The position numbers and the translations under genes were made by a program. The notes beneath the pieces are model-generated. The model ran no database searches. It worked only from the letters and a program-made list of their open reading frames with translations, and was not told the origin of the DNA. A stretch of DNA of 64,000 nucleotides from NCBI GenBank assembly GCA_015698285.1, contig CP048685.1:3808501-3872500 (forward strand), in the 5' to 3' direction. Below are positions 34,765 to 46,271 of the stretch, piece by piece; positions within the stretch are counted from its first letter, which is position 1, and each line of letters starts with the position of its first letter. Source of the DNA: Candidatus Nitronauta litoralis. GTDB lineage: Bacteria; Nitrospinota; Nitrospinia; Nitrospinales; Nitrospinaceae.

Positions 34765-37398
34765 ATGACTGGCGAAGAAATAAGAAAAAAATTCATTAAA
34801 TATTTTGGAGATCGAGAGCATTCCATCATTCCGAGTGCCCCTCTTGTACCCCAAAATGATCCCACCCTGATGTTCACCAACGCAGGAATGGTTCAATTCA
34901 AAAATATTTTTCTTGGCCAGGAAAAACCGCCTCACCCTCGAGCGGTAACAGTACAAAAGTGCGTTCGCGCAGGAGGCAAGCACAACGACCTCGAAATGGT
35001 AGGCCGGACCGCCCGCCACCACACCTTCTTTGAAATGCTGGGCAACTTTTCCTTCGGGGACTATTTCAAAGAAGAAGCGATTGCCTTCGCCTGGGAATTC
35101 TTAACCAAAGAAATTGGCCTTCCTGAAAACCGCCTCTACGCTTCTGTTTATGAAGAGGACGACGATGCGTACAAGATATGGGAAACATCAATGGGTCTTC
35201 CTCAGGAACGAATCTACCGTATGGGAGAAGAGGATAACTTCTGGTCTATGGGGCCAACCGGCCCTTGCGGTCCCTGCTCTGAAATTTATATCGACCAGGG
35301 AGAAGCTTTGGGCTGTGGCAAACCGGAATGTTCTGTCGGTTGTGAATGCGATCGTTACCTTGAAATCTGGAACCTCGTGTTTATGCAATACGACCGAGAC
35401 GCGGCAGGGAAGCTTTCGCCCCTTCCCAAACCCTGTATCGACACCGGTATGGGGCTCGAACGGTTAACTGCTGTCGTCCAAAATCAGCCAAGTAATTACG
35501 ACTGTGACTTGATGATGGGAATTATCACATCCATTGCAAAAGTCACCGGCACACCTTATGACCCTAAACTGGAAAGCGGCGTCTCACAGCGGGTGATTGC
35601 GGATCATGCGCGATCTGCAGCTTTCCTGATTTCGGACGGTGTTCTACCGTCCAATGAAGGGCGCGGTTATGTTCTTAGAAGAATCATGAGGAGAGCCTTG
35701 AGGCATGGTCGGCTGCTGGGAATGGAAAAGCCTTTCTTTTATAAAATTACGGACCAGGTTGTCACGGATTTCAAACCCGCTTATCCCGACCTGGACAACA
35801 ACAGGAGTTTCATCCAGAAAGTGGTACGCCATGAAGAAGAGGGCTTTATCAACACCCTCACCTACGGCACACGGATGCTCGACGATATCCTGGACAAAAT
35901 GAAAAAGAACAACCAGACTACCATTCCGGGAGAAGAAGTTTTCAAACTTTATGACACGTATGGTTTCCCAGTGGATCTGGTCGAAGAAACAGCAAAAGAT
36001 ACCGGGACTCGGCTCGACATGGTAGGGTTTAACAAAGCCATGAAGGAACAGAAAACCAAGGCCATGGCTTCCTGGAAAGGCTCCGGTGAAAAAACAATCT
36101 CTCCTGTATACAATCAGATTCTTGAGGAGAACGGGCCAACACGATTTCTTGGCTATGAAAACATTCAGGATGAAGGACGAGTGATCGCGATTCTTTCTGA
36201 TGGCAAAGAAACCGGTCAACTCTCCGCCGGTGAAGAGGGACAACTTTTGTTTGACCAAACTCCTTTTTATGGAGAATCAGGTGGACAAGTGGGAGACAGT
36301 GGACGCGCGACTAATGAAGGCCTGATAGTAGAAATACTTGATTCTAAAAAACCTGTTTCGAAGTTAATTGCCCATGAAGTCAAAGTTAAACAGGGCAATG
36401 TGAGGTTGGGTGATATTTTGCACCTTGAAGTCGATAAGGAAAGGCGTTCGAACACCATGTTCAATCATACAGCCACCCACCTATTGCATGCAGCCCTGAA
36501 GGAAACGCTTGGCAACCATATCAAGCAGGCCGGATCATTGGTCGCTCCAGACAAACTCCGTTTCGATTTCACTCATTTTACTCCCTTAAGTCCTCAGGAA
36601 AGGTTTCGTCTTGAAGACCTGGTCAATGAAAAAATTCGAAATAATATACCTGTTCAAAAAGATGAAATGGATATTGAACAAGCCATAGAAGAAGGTGCCG
36701 TCGCCCTATTCGGAGAAAAGTATGGTGATCGTGTTCGTGTGGTGGATGTTCCCGGTTTCAGCAAAGAATTGTGTGGCGGCACACATGTCAACGCTACCGG
36801 CGAAATCGGTTTTTTTCGCATCGTACAGGAAACAGGGGTCGCTTCCGGTGTCCGCAGAATCGAGGCAGTAACAGGACCGATTTCCTTTCAACGTATCCAG
36901 AAAGAATTTCAGGATATAACCTCTATTCGGTCCATGCTTAAAGCCCCCCCTGATGAAGAAGTCGCACGACTGGAGAAACTTTTAATTAAGCAAAAGGAAA
37001 TGGAAAAGGAAATCGCCTCCCTGAAAGAAAAGCTGGTGAGCGGTAAAAGCTCAGGTGGCAGTATTCTGGATGGAGTCCAGAAAATTGGAGACGTTTCCCT
37101 TCTTGTAAAAAAACTTGAAAGCGTTGACACCAAAACCCTGCGGGGATTCATAGACAATGCTAAAGAACAGATAAAATCAGGTGTCGTTGTAGCCGGAGGC
37201 GTTGACAAGGGCAAGGTCATATTGGCCGCAGGCGTAACCAAAGATCTCACGGGCTCCCATCATGCGGGAAATATTTTAAAGAATATCTCAGCCATTGTTG
37301 GGGGAAGCGGTGGGGGTCGGCCGGATATGGCACAAGCGGGCGGCACGCTGCCGGAGAAACTTGATGAAGCACTAAACGCGGTCAAGGGCTTACTCTGA
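34765..37398 (+). CDS. alaS: Alanyl-tRNA synthetase
   Basis: AlaRS charges tRNA-Ala and edits mischarged serine and glycine. The 877 residues begin with the class II catalytic core (FTNAGMVQFKNIFLG, RAGGKHNDLEMVGRTARHHT). Then come the editing domain with its zinc ligands (HTATHLLHAAL, and ELCGGTHVNATGEIGFF) and the C-terminal DHHA1 domain (SGVVVAGGVDKGKVILAAGV, GGSGGGRPDMAQAGG). Nothing is missing. The gene follows kdsD and precedes the NHLP-like gene by 36 bases, which may share its transcript. Confidence 0.99.
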   Translation: MTGEEIRKKFIKYFGDREHSIIPSAPLVPQNDPTLMFTNAGMVQFKNIFLGQEKPPHPRAVTVQKCVRAGGKHNDLEMVGRTARHHTFFEMLGNFSFGDYFKEEAIAFAWEFLTKEIGLPENRLYASVYEEDDDAYKIWETSMGLPQERIYRMGEEDNFWSMGPTGPCGPCSEIYIDQGEALGCGKPECSVGCECDRYLEIWNLVFMQYDRDAAGKLSPLPKPCIDTGMGLERLTAVVQNQPSNYDCDLMMGIITSIAKVTGTPYDPKLESGVSQRVIADHARSAAFLISDGVLPSNEGRGYVLRRIMRRALRHGRLLGMEKPFFYKITDQVVTDFKPAYPDLDNNRSFIQKVVRHEEEGFINTLTYGTRMLDDILDKMKKNNQTTIPGEEVFKLYDTYGFPVDLVEETAKDTGTRLDMVGFNKAMKEQKTKAMASWKGSGEKTISPVYNQILEENGPTRFLGYENIQDEGRVIAILSDGKETGQLSAGEEGQLLFDQTPFYGESGGQVGDSGRATNEGLIVEILDSKKPVSKLIAHEVKVKQGNVRLGDILHLEVDKERRSNTMFNHTATHLLHAALKETLGNHIKQAGSLVAPDKLRFDFTHFTPLSPQERFRLEDLVNEKIRNNIPVQKDEMDIEQAIEEGAVALFGEKYGDRVRVVDVPGFSKELCGGTHVNATGEIGFFRIVQETGVASGVRRIEAVTGPISFQRIQKEFQDITSIRSMLKAPPDEEVARLEKLLIKQKEMEKEIASLKEKLVSGKSSGGSILDGVQKIGDVSLLVKKLESVDTKTLRGFIDNAKEQIKSGVVVAGGVDKGKVILAAGVTKDLTGSHHAGNILKNISAIVGGSGGGRPDMAQAGGTLPEKLDEALNAVKGLL

Positions 37399-37434
37399 CC
37401 GTTTAATAGTTGAACTTATCTATACAGAGGATAC

Positions 37435-37767
37435 ATGAAAAACGTACGCAAGCAGGAATTACTGGAAAAATGGAAAAAAGTTGCAACAAAAGCAGTCACT
37501 GACGACCTTTTCAAGGAAAAACTGGTCAAGGACCCAATCGGAAAAATGGCTGAGTTTGACTTGACGCTGCCGGAGGAAATTGAAGTGCTCACCGGCCACG
37601 CCAACACGATAACTCTGGTAGAACCCAAGGATGCCACGGAGAATCTGAAATCTGAAATTAAATGGTGGCGGGTACGCCTTGATGTCATCCAGGAGTTCGG
37701 TCAGGATGAACGTGGTGGCAATGCAGCGGTGGCCGGACCTGCTGGAGACGAAGACGAGGATGTTTAA
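37435..37767 (+). CDS. NHLP/nitrile-hydratase-leader-like protein, possible RiPP-type precursor
   Basis: The 110-residue protein matches, in pattern, the leader domain related to the nitrile hydratase alpha subunit: a helical start, then DDLFKEKLVKDP (23-34), GKMAEFDLTLPEEIEVLTGH and TITLVEP (58-64). In natural-product precursors this domain recruits modifying enzymes and is cut after a Gly-Gly. Here a Gly-Gly occurs at 94-95, followed by a 15-residue acidic tail (NAAVAGPAGDEDEDV). There is no cysteine, so it is not a nitrile hydratase subunit. No cyclodehydratase, LanM, radical SAM maturase or peptidase transporter is next to it. A GAGGA ribosome-binding site supports the start. It follows alaS by 36 bases. 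Confidence 0.8.
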   Translation: MKNVRKQELLEKWKKVATKAVTDDLFKEKLVKDPIGKMAEFDLTLPEEIEVLTGHANTITLVEPKDATENLKSEIKWWRVRLDVIQEFGQDERGGNAAVAGPAGDEDEDV

Positions 37768-37870
37768 GAATTTTTTTCCGTTTTTAACCCGCAATTCGCA
37801 GGCGTTATCAAAAACAGAGTTTTTATATTTTTAGCTAAATTATGATAACATCTGTGTTTAGCTCGATTGA

Positions 37871-37947
37871 GCGCCCGTAGCTCAGCTGGATAGAGTGTCG
37901 GATTCCGGTTCCGAAGGTCGCAGGTTCGACTCCTGCCGGGCGCGCCA
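37871..37947 (+). tRNA. tRNA-Arg (anticodon CCG)
   Basis: A complete 77-base cloverleaf with encoded CCA end. The acceptor stem is GCGCCCG with CGGGCGC, the anticodon arm is TCGGA-TTCCGGT-TCCGA giving anticodon CCG (arginine, codon CGG), and the T arm is GCAGG-TTCGACT-CCTGC. A TATGAT -10-like box lies at 37841-37846. A hairpin in the trailer (37947-37983, ATTTTCG with CGAAAAT, inner AAGGG with CCCTT) may end or help process the transcript. No integrase or attachment-site duplication was seen. Confidence 0.97.
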
Positions 37948-38219
37948 TTTTCGCAAAAGGGCTTACCCTTGCCAGCCGAAAATTACCCTCAAAACATCCT
38001 CAAAGCAATCCCCTCCAAAAAACGCTTTTGCTACTTCAAGGATTGCTAAATTTATCCAGCAGAGGGACAAGAATAGTCCTCATTAATTAATTGTATTGCC
38101 CTACCTCTCCAGCCAGTTAACGCATTAACAAATTTTTTAAACCGCAACGCTTTCCAAATCCTGAAACTCCTGGCACTCCCTCAAACTTTCAATCAAAGCG
38201 TCAATTCTGGCTCAATGAC

Positions 38220-38570
38220 ATGAAAGAACTCTATAAAATCACACTCTTTCTTTTCCTTCCCGCGTTATTGGCCAGCATTTTCTGGAAACTTTTTAATTAT
38301 ATTTTTCACAGCATTCCTCTCGGTATAGGATTGACCATCGGTATATTTTGGGCTGCAATGTTGCTTACAGGCCTTTATCTATGGGCAGATAAAAAGGTCA
38401 AGGCCTCAATCAATGAAAAACTTTATCCAGCACTAAATTATTTTAAAGTTATTTGCCTGGGAATATTTTGCATATGCGCTCTATTAATTTTTATCACACT
38501 TACAATGGATTACTTTTCCTCACCCCCACAACCTCCCGTCAATATTCCTCAAAACCTGGCAACAGGATAA
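38220..38570 (+). CDS. Small membrane protein, about three spans, 116 aa
   Basis: An open frame with three strongly hydrophobic segments: about residues 7-28 (TLFLFLPALLASIFWKLFNY), 34-56 (LGIGLTIGIFWAAMLLTGLY) and 77-97 (VICLGIFCICALLIFITLT). Loops are basic in the middle (WADKKVKASINEK), and the tail is proline-rich (SSPPQPPVNIP). No family recognised. There is no convincing ribosome-binding site before the ATG, and the region is AT-rich, so the hydrophobicity could partly reflect base composition. It sits alone between the tRNA gene and the DUF1800 gene. Confidence 0.5.
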   Translation: MKELYKITLFLFLPALLASIFWKLFNYIFHSIPLGIGLTIGIFWAAMLLTGLYLWADKKVKASINEKLYPALNYFKVICLGIFCICALLIFITLTMDYFSSPPQPPVNIPQNLATG

Positions 38571-38939
38571 AAAGCTTCAGTAAGAAACAGCTCCCCAAGC
38601 TTCCAGCATCAAAGATCTGCCAGCCGGAAAACCGCCTAAAACCGATATTATCTCTAACGGTTTTGGAAAGTTCCAGGCTGTATTACTCTAAATCTTAACT
38701 CCTCATACCGCTAACAGAACAAGGTAACTGAATAAAATTTTAATTTTGTTCTCCCCTCTTTTACCTTTGCCAACTACTTTAAAAATGCGAAATACAAGTT
38801 TTTGAAACAGCCCTCCTATCTCGGGTAGTGGAAACGTGGACGAAAAAATCATACTGATTTTAAAGGTCTTTTCCTTTCTTTTTGCCATATTTTTTCTTAA
38901 CTTAATTTAGGCAACACACACTTGAATACATGGCGACAG
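38571..38939. other. Intergenic stretch without a supported gene
   Basis: About 370 AT-rich bases between the small membrane protein and the leader of the DUF1800 gene. I see no gene, RNA or repeat that I can support. A near-palindrome of A and T around 38735-38752 is the only structure noted. Confidence 0.5.
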
Positions 38940-38988
38940 GGGCAAACGGGTTTTGTGTTTTTCAAAAACACCGTTTTTTATTTTGCCC
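38940..38988 (+). promoter_or_regulatory. Leader hairpin upstream of the DUF1800 gene
   Basis: Just 28 bases before the start codon, GGGCAAA (38940-38946) can pair with TTTGCCC (38982-38988). The competing inner fold uses AAACG (38944-38948) with CGTTT (38972-38976) and GTGTTT (38955-38960) with AAACAC (38966-38971). The inner fold is followed by six T, so it looks like a terminator whose use would exclude part of the outer stem. This would suit attenuation, but no signal is identified. Confidence 0.35.
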
Positions 38989-39016
38989 AATCAGGCAAAC
39001 AGAAGAAAGGATCTTT

Positions 39017-41587
39017 ATGAAACACAAAACTCGGAGTTTTTTTATTCCAACGGCTTTTTTCCTGGCTATGGCTTTATTGGCGAATGTATTCGCAATTGCC
39101 TTAGCCGCCGAACCCTTATCAGGCGAAGGCCTCGCTTTAACAGGAAAAACAATCGCTGGCCCCACCAGTGCGCCCGGAACTGTAAGAAATAATTTTGATG
39201 GTGATCCGGGTTCGGAGTTGCTTGGCGTCCGTGGTGACGGCGTAATTGGTATTGGCCTTCTGAATGGTTCGACCTTTCAGAGTTTTGACCCGGTCTCAGT
39301 CCTCGACCCTGCGGCTGGTTGGTCTGTAAATTCCACCGCCGATATGAACGGGGACAATCAATCCGATCTATTCCTCTACAACTCAACCACCGGAGAAATC
39401 CGCATCACTCTGATCAATGGAAACTCCATCATCTCCGATGACCTCGTCATGATCCTGGATCCAACACACAATCTGACCCCAGTGGGCGCATCAGATTTTG
39501 ATGGTGATGGCCGGGCAGAAATCCTTCTCCATGACTCAACAAGTGGATTCACTGGATTGATGCTTTTTGACAACACTGGTGTTTTCACCTCGATTGAACC
39601 CGCTGCCTTGATTGACATTGCTGGCGGCTTTGAACTCTATGACACCGGTGATTTTAATGGCGACGGTAAAACTGATTTATTGTCTTTCAATGAGAACACT
39701 GGTGATGTAACCGTAACCCTGCTTGATGGCACTAACATCATTTCCCAGGCCACAGCTTTCAACCTGGATCCAACTGAAGAATGGGTTATTCAGGAAACAG
39801 GGGATTTCGATGGTGACGGCAAAGAGGATATTCTGCTCCTTCATTCAAATGGTGTGGTCAATATTATCACTATGGATGGGACGACTCCGTCAGGACAGTA
39901 TACCCCCGGCCTTCTCCAACCAGGATGGCGGATCATCAATGCTGGAAATTATGATTCTGATGAAAAAGCCGATCTTCTTATTCAGGATACCGTGACCAGC
40001 TTTGTACACTCCGTCATTCAGGATGGAACAACGATTACATCCGTCAATTTTGTGATTGGACTGGGAATAACTTCAGGCTGGCAATATCATAGTGGCAAAG
40101 CCCTCAACCATGCCATCACGATTGCCCCACCCACTCTCTCCGAAGCAGATTTCAAACGGTTTCTAGAACAAAGCACCTGGGGGCCTACCCCCGCGTTGCT
40201 GGAACATGTATCCAGTATAGGAAAAGCGGCTTTTCTGGAAGAACAGTTTGCGGCCATTCCTTCAACCTACCCAGACCCGAGAGACGGCACCGATTCTCTG
40301 CGCCCCTTGCGTGAGACATTTTTCTACAACGCTTTTCATGGAGACGATCAGCTACGCCAGCGAGTCGCCTTTGCGCTAAGCCAGTTATTTGTGGTTTCGG
40401 CCAATACCGTACGCAAGGATGAACAACTCGTGCCCTATATGCGGATGTTACACGACAATGCTTTTGGAAATTTTTACGACTTGATGGAAGACGTGACTCT
40501 GAGCTCAACAATGGGCGTCTATCTGGACATGATCAACAACGATAAACCCAAACCCGAAAAAGGCCTCAACCCAAACGAGAATTATGCAAGGGAGTTACTG
40601 CAGCTTTTCACTGTCGGACTGAACCTGCTCAATCAGGATGGGACCGAGCAGACAGATTCTAACGGTGATCCCATTCCAACTTATTCGGAAGATGTCATTC
40701 TGAACCTGTCACGGGTATTTACTGGATGGACCTACCCCACGCTTCCCGGAAAAACCCCAAAGTGGCCTAACCCGAAAAATTATGATGGCCCCATGGAAGC
40801 CAATGAAGAACACCATGACACTGACCCAAAAACATTAATGAATGGCTTCACCATGCCAGGTGGTCAGACAACCCGGGAGGACCTCGAACAGGCTCTCAGG
40901 CATATTTTTGATCATCCCAATGTTGGTCCTTTTATTGCGACACGTCTCATCAGGCACCTTGTTAAAAGCAATCCAAGCAAGGAATATATCCAAAGAGTAG
41001 CAATGGCATTCAATTCTAACGAAACGGGTGTTCGGGGTGACATGAAATCCGTTTTAACCGCCATCCTTCTCGATCCGGAAGCAGGTGATTCCGATCCGAA
41101 CGGCGGCCATCTTCGTGAACCTATCCTGTTTTGCAACGCTCTCCTTCGCGCCCTTGGTGCAGATGTAGAAGTGGAAAACACTCTTTACAACCGGACTCGC
41201 GAGATGGGACAGGATTTGTTCACCTCTCCAAGCGTATTCAACTATTTTTCTCCTCTTCACAAACCCTCTGGACTCGATCTCTTTGGTCCCGAATTTCAGA
41301 TCCATACCCAGTCGGCCACCTTTGCCCGCGCAAACTTTGTAGACAAGGCAGTCAATTCAAAGCTGGGTGAGGGTGTTTCCGTAGATTTGTCCTCTTTTGA
41401 AAGTATCACTGAGGATCTTGCCCTGATACAGGCAATCGAAGCCGCTCTTCTTCATGAACCGCTCAGCACAACAGAGCGAAACAGTATTATTGCCGCAATT
41501 AACGTACCCAAAATTTCAAGCGGAACGCGGGTCGAGGTTGCGGTGTATCTGGTAGCCACCTCTTCACGTTACCAGGTGCAACATTAA
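39017..41587 (+). CDS. Exported beta-propeller (FG-GAP-like) plus DUF1800 protein
   Basis: An 856-residue exported protein. A Sec signal peptide (MKHKTRSFFIPTAFFLAMAL...ALAA) is followed by six repeats of about 50 residues, each with an Asp-rich loop (FDGDPGSEL, MNGDNQSDL, FDGDGRAEI, FNGDGKTDL, FDGDGKEDI, YDSDEKADL at about 60, 110, 161, 212, 263 and 312). They are typical of calcium-binding FG-GAP/VCBS propeller blades. From about 375 a DUF1800 domain begins (RFLEQSTWGPT, LRQRVAFALSQLFVV, NENYARELLQLFTVG, RVFTGWTYP). The function of DUF1800 is unknown. An AAGGA site supports the ATG at 39017. The DUF1501 gene follows 92 bases later, the usual pairing. Confidence 0.92.
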   Translation: MKHKTRSFFIPTAFFLAMALLANVFAIALAAEPLSGEGLALTGKTIAGPTSAPGTVRNNFDGDPGSELLGVRGDGVIGIGLLNGSTFQSFDPVSVLDPAAGWSVNSTADMNGDNQSDLFLYNSTTGEIRITLINGNSIISDDLVMILDPTHNLTPVGASDFDGDGRAEILLHDSTSGFTGLMLFDNTGVFTSIEPAALIDIAGGFELYDTGDFNGDGKTDLLSFNENTGDVTVTLLDGTNIISQATAFNLDPTEEWVIQETGDFDGDGKEDILLLHSNGVVNIITMDGTTPSGQYTPGLLQPGWRIINAGNYDSDEKADLLIQDTVTSFVHSVIQDGTTITSVNFVIGLGITSGWQYHSGKALNHAITIAPPTLSEADFKRFLEQSTWGPTPALLEHVSSIGKAAFLEEQFAAIPSTYPDPRDGTDSLRPLRETFFYNAFHGDDQLRQRVAFALSQLFVVSANTVRKDEQLVPYMRMLHDNAFGNFYDLMEDVTLSSTMGVYLDMINNDKPKPEKGLNPNENYARELLQLFTVGLNLLNQDGTEQTDSNGDPIPTYSEDVILNLSRVFTGWTYPTLPGKTPKWPNPKNYDGPMEANEEHHDTDPKTLMNGFTMPGGQTTREDLEQALRHIFDHPNVGPFIATRLIRHLVKSNPSKEYIQRVAMAFNSNETGVRGDMKSVLTAILLDPEAGDSDPNGGHLREPILFCNALLRALGADVEVENTLYNRTREMGQDLFTSPSVFNYFSPLHKPSGLDLFGPEFQIHTQSATFARANFVDKAVNSKLGEGVSVDLSSFESITEDLALIQAIEAALLHEPLSTTERNSIIAAINVPKISSGTRVEVAVYLVATSSRYQVQH

Positions 41588-41679
41588 TTGGGAGAGCATT
41601 CTTTAGCAACAGGCATCCCTAAACCTTTGATCCCAGTTTGCCGGTAACCAGGGCAAATCTTTTATAGAGAGGCACAATT

Positions 41680-43029
41680 ATGGCGTCTTACACACGAAGA
41701 AAATTCTTGAAACGAGCGCTTCAAATGACGGCTTTCGCCGTTGCATCAAAAATGTTTCCCTTTCAATCCCTGAACGCATTGGCACAAACCTCTGAGGACT
41801 ACAAAGCACTGGTGTGTGTATTTTTATTAGGTGGAAATGATGCAGACAATACCGTGCTTCCCATTTCCGGGCAGGCCCGCAGTGACTACGACTCCGTCAG
41901 GTCCAGTCTTTCAATTTCGGCGAGTAGCCTGTTACCAATCGGGACAGTGAATCACAGCACTTATGGTTCTACTGATTATGGATTACATCCCAGTATGTCT
42001 GGAATCCAGGGTCTTTCAGATAATCTGGCGATTGTGGCTAATATGGGGAACCTGGTCGAACCGATGACCAAAGAAGAATATAGAAACCGCACCAAGGAGC
42101 GCCCTCTTTCCCTCTTCTCGCATTCCAATCAGCAGGACCAGATGCAGACAGCAAGTCCTGGTGAAAGTTCTTCCACCGGCTGGGGTGGCCGGATAATAGA
42201 CAATATGCCTGGGGTCAACAATCCCTCAACATTCCCAACCGGTGTCTCTCTTTCCGGTTCGAACAAGTTTCTTGCCGGCTCACCCTCCCAGGCGGCAACT
42301 ATTTCGGGAAGTGGTGGATTCCAATTGAGTGGTCTCGGAGGCAGCTTTGGGGAAGCACGTACAACGGCAGTTCAGGAGATGCTCGATTTTGATACAGGTT
42401 TCAGCCTGGTCCAACACGCCAGCTCCATTTTCTCTGACGGGCTCGCCATTGGTGAAGTCATCAACGATGCCTTGCGCAACACAACAATCAACACGCCCTT
42501 CCCTTCCGGTTCACTCGGAACACGGTTAAGGCAAGTCGCACAGTTAATCAAGTCACGCTCAGCTCTGGGGATGAAAAGACAAATCTTTTTTGTCTCGACA
42601 GGGGGTTACGACACCCATTCCAATCAACCCGGCCGGCATTCCTCATTACTGACCGGGTTAAGCGAAGCCATGACGGCCTTCTATACCGCAACCGAAGAGC
42701 TTGGGATTCCGCAAAAGGTCACTTCTTTTACCCTCACTGATTTTGGTCGTACTTTTCAACCAAACCAGAGAGGCGGGTCGGACCATGCCTGGGGCGGAAC
42801 CCAGTTTATTCTAGGTGGGGCTGTGAATTCTGGCATCTATGGAAACTTCCCAACTTTGCAGTTGGACGGCCCGGACACAACGGACAGTCGAGGTCGCTGG
42901 ATTCCAACTACGAGCCTTGATCAGTGTGGTGCCACGCTGGCTACCTGGTACGGTCTGGACCCGGCGGAGCTCGATACTGTGTTTCCAAATCTTTCCAACT
43001 TTTCGAGTAACAACCTGGGTTTTGTATAG
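41680..43029 (+). CDS. DUF1501 protein with Tat signal
   Basis: The 449 residues start with a twin-arginine signal (YTRRKFLKRALQMTAFAVA) and continue with the DUF1501 pattern: ALVCVFLLGGNDADNTVLPI near 47, LGLHPSM-like YGLHPSMSGIQ, AIVANMGNLVEP, the SHSNQQDQMQ segment, and at the end DFGRTFQPNQRGGSDHAWGG with GGAVNSGIYGNFP. The fold is related to the alkaline phosphatase/sulfatase superfamily; the reaction is unknown. It is nearly always encoded beside DUF1800 proteins, as here, so the two probably work together outside the cytoplasm. A GAGAGG-like ribosome-binding site precedes the ATG, and a terminator hairpin follows at 43061. Confidence 0.93.
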   Translation: MASYTRRKFLKRALQMTAFAVASKMFPFQSLNALAQTSEDYKALVCVFLLGGNDADNTVLPISGQARSDYDSVRSSLSISASSLLPIGTVNHSTYGSTDYGLHPSMSGIQGLSDNLAIVANMGNLVEPMTKEEYRNRTKERPLSLFSHSNQQDQMQTASPGESSSTGWGGRIIDNMPGVNNPSTFPTGVSLSGSNKFLAGSPSQAATISGSGGFQLSGLGGSFGEARTTAVQEMLDFDTGFSLVQHASSIFSDGLAIGEVINDALRNTTINTPFPSGSLGTRLRQVAQLIKSRSALGMKRQIFFVSTGGYDTHSNQPGRHSSLLTGLSEAMTAFYTATEELGIPQKVTSFTLTDFGRTFQPNQRGGSDHAWGGTQFILGGAVNSGIYGNFPTLQLDGPDTTDSRGRWIPTTSLDQCGATLATWYGLDPAELDTVFPNLSNFSSNNLGFV

Positions 43030-43060
43030 AAAATAGCCTAAACTACTTTATTAAACCACC

Positions 43061-43110
43061 CCAGACCTGCCAGGATTCTTGCAAGCTTTCCTGTGTAGGT
43101 CTGGCTTTTT
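43061..43110 (+). terminator. Likely terminator of the DUF1800-DUF1501 operon
   Basis: CCAGACCT (43061-43068) pairs perfectly with AGGTCTGG (43097-43104). The 28-base loop can fold further, and CTTTTT follows. Confidence 0.55.
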
Positions 43111-45842
<2,732 letters not shown>

Positions 45843-45903
45843 AGCTAGTCATCAGTTTTCCTGGGGAATTTTTTAAATTTCCCCTTTGATAAAATAGTAA
45901 AGG

Positions 45904-45933
45904 CCTGAAGGGGTTTCCCTTCAGGTCTTTTTT
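45904..45933 (+). terminator. Rho-independent terminator after icd
   Basis: A perfect 9-base stem (CCTGAAGGG with CCCTTCAGG), a 4-base GTTT loop and TCTTTTTT. A second weaker hairpin (GGGGAA at 45863 with TTCCCC at 45879) lies just before it. Confidence 0.87.
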
Positions 45934-45959
45934 ATTACAACCTTGTATCTAACAGAGTT

Positions 45960-46139
45960 CTATTGGTTCCTTTGCTCCCGTGTAACGAGAAAAGCAAATG
46001 CCGCCAGAGACCATAAGACATAAGAGGTAATATTGTCCAAAGCATAAAGGTACAGGTTTTCCTGGCGAATCACTGACCTTACCCCAATCAATGCAATAAA
46101 CCCAGCCACAATAAGAAGATACATTTTGACGTATTTCAT
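45960..46139 (-). CDS. Small two-span membrane protein, 59 aa
   Basis: The reverse strand encodes a protein starting MKYVKMYLLIVAGFIALIG with a second hydrophobic segment (ITSYVLWSLAAFAFLV) and a basic end (TREQRNQ). The two spans flank a short loop with VIRQENLYLYALD. No family recognised. The ribosome-binding site is weak (GGATTG). It is divergent from the CysQ-like gene, with 132 bases between their starts, and lies downstream of the icd terminator. Coding is plausible from the two well-formed spans and charge pattern only. Confidence 0.45.
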   Translation of the reverse strand: MKYVKMYLLIVAGFIALIGVRSVIRQENLYLYALDNITSYVLWSLAAFAFLVTREQRNQ

Positions 46140-46271
46140 CGACAATCCAAAACCGTTCTTTTAATTTTTTCAACAAATATACGCGACGATAATTTATCAA
46201 AACACCATGTTAAGGTAGAATAGCTCATATAAATTATTTTTGAATCCACCTGCCACCCTCCCTTCTATTGA

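Noticed and set aside
36938..36944. C7 run inside alaS
   Set aside because: It is short and internal to an essential gene, so phase variation is not credible.
37871..38219. Possible integration site at the tRNA-Arg gene
   Set aside because: No integrase, no repeated tRNA 3' end and no change in gene style was found downstream.
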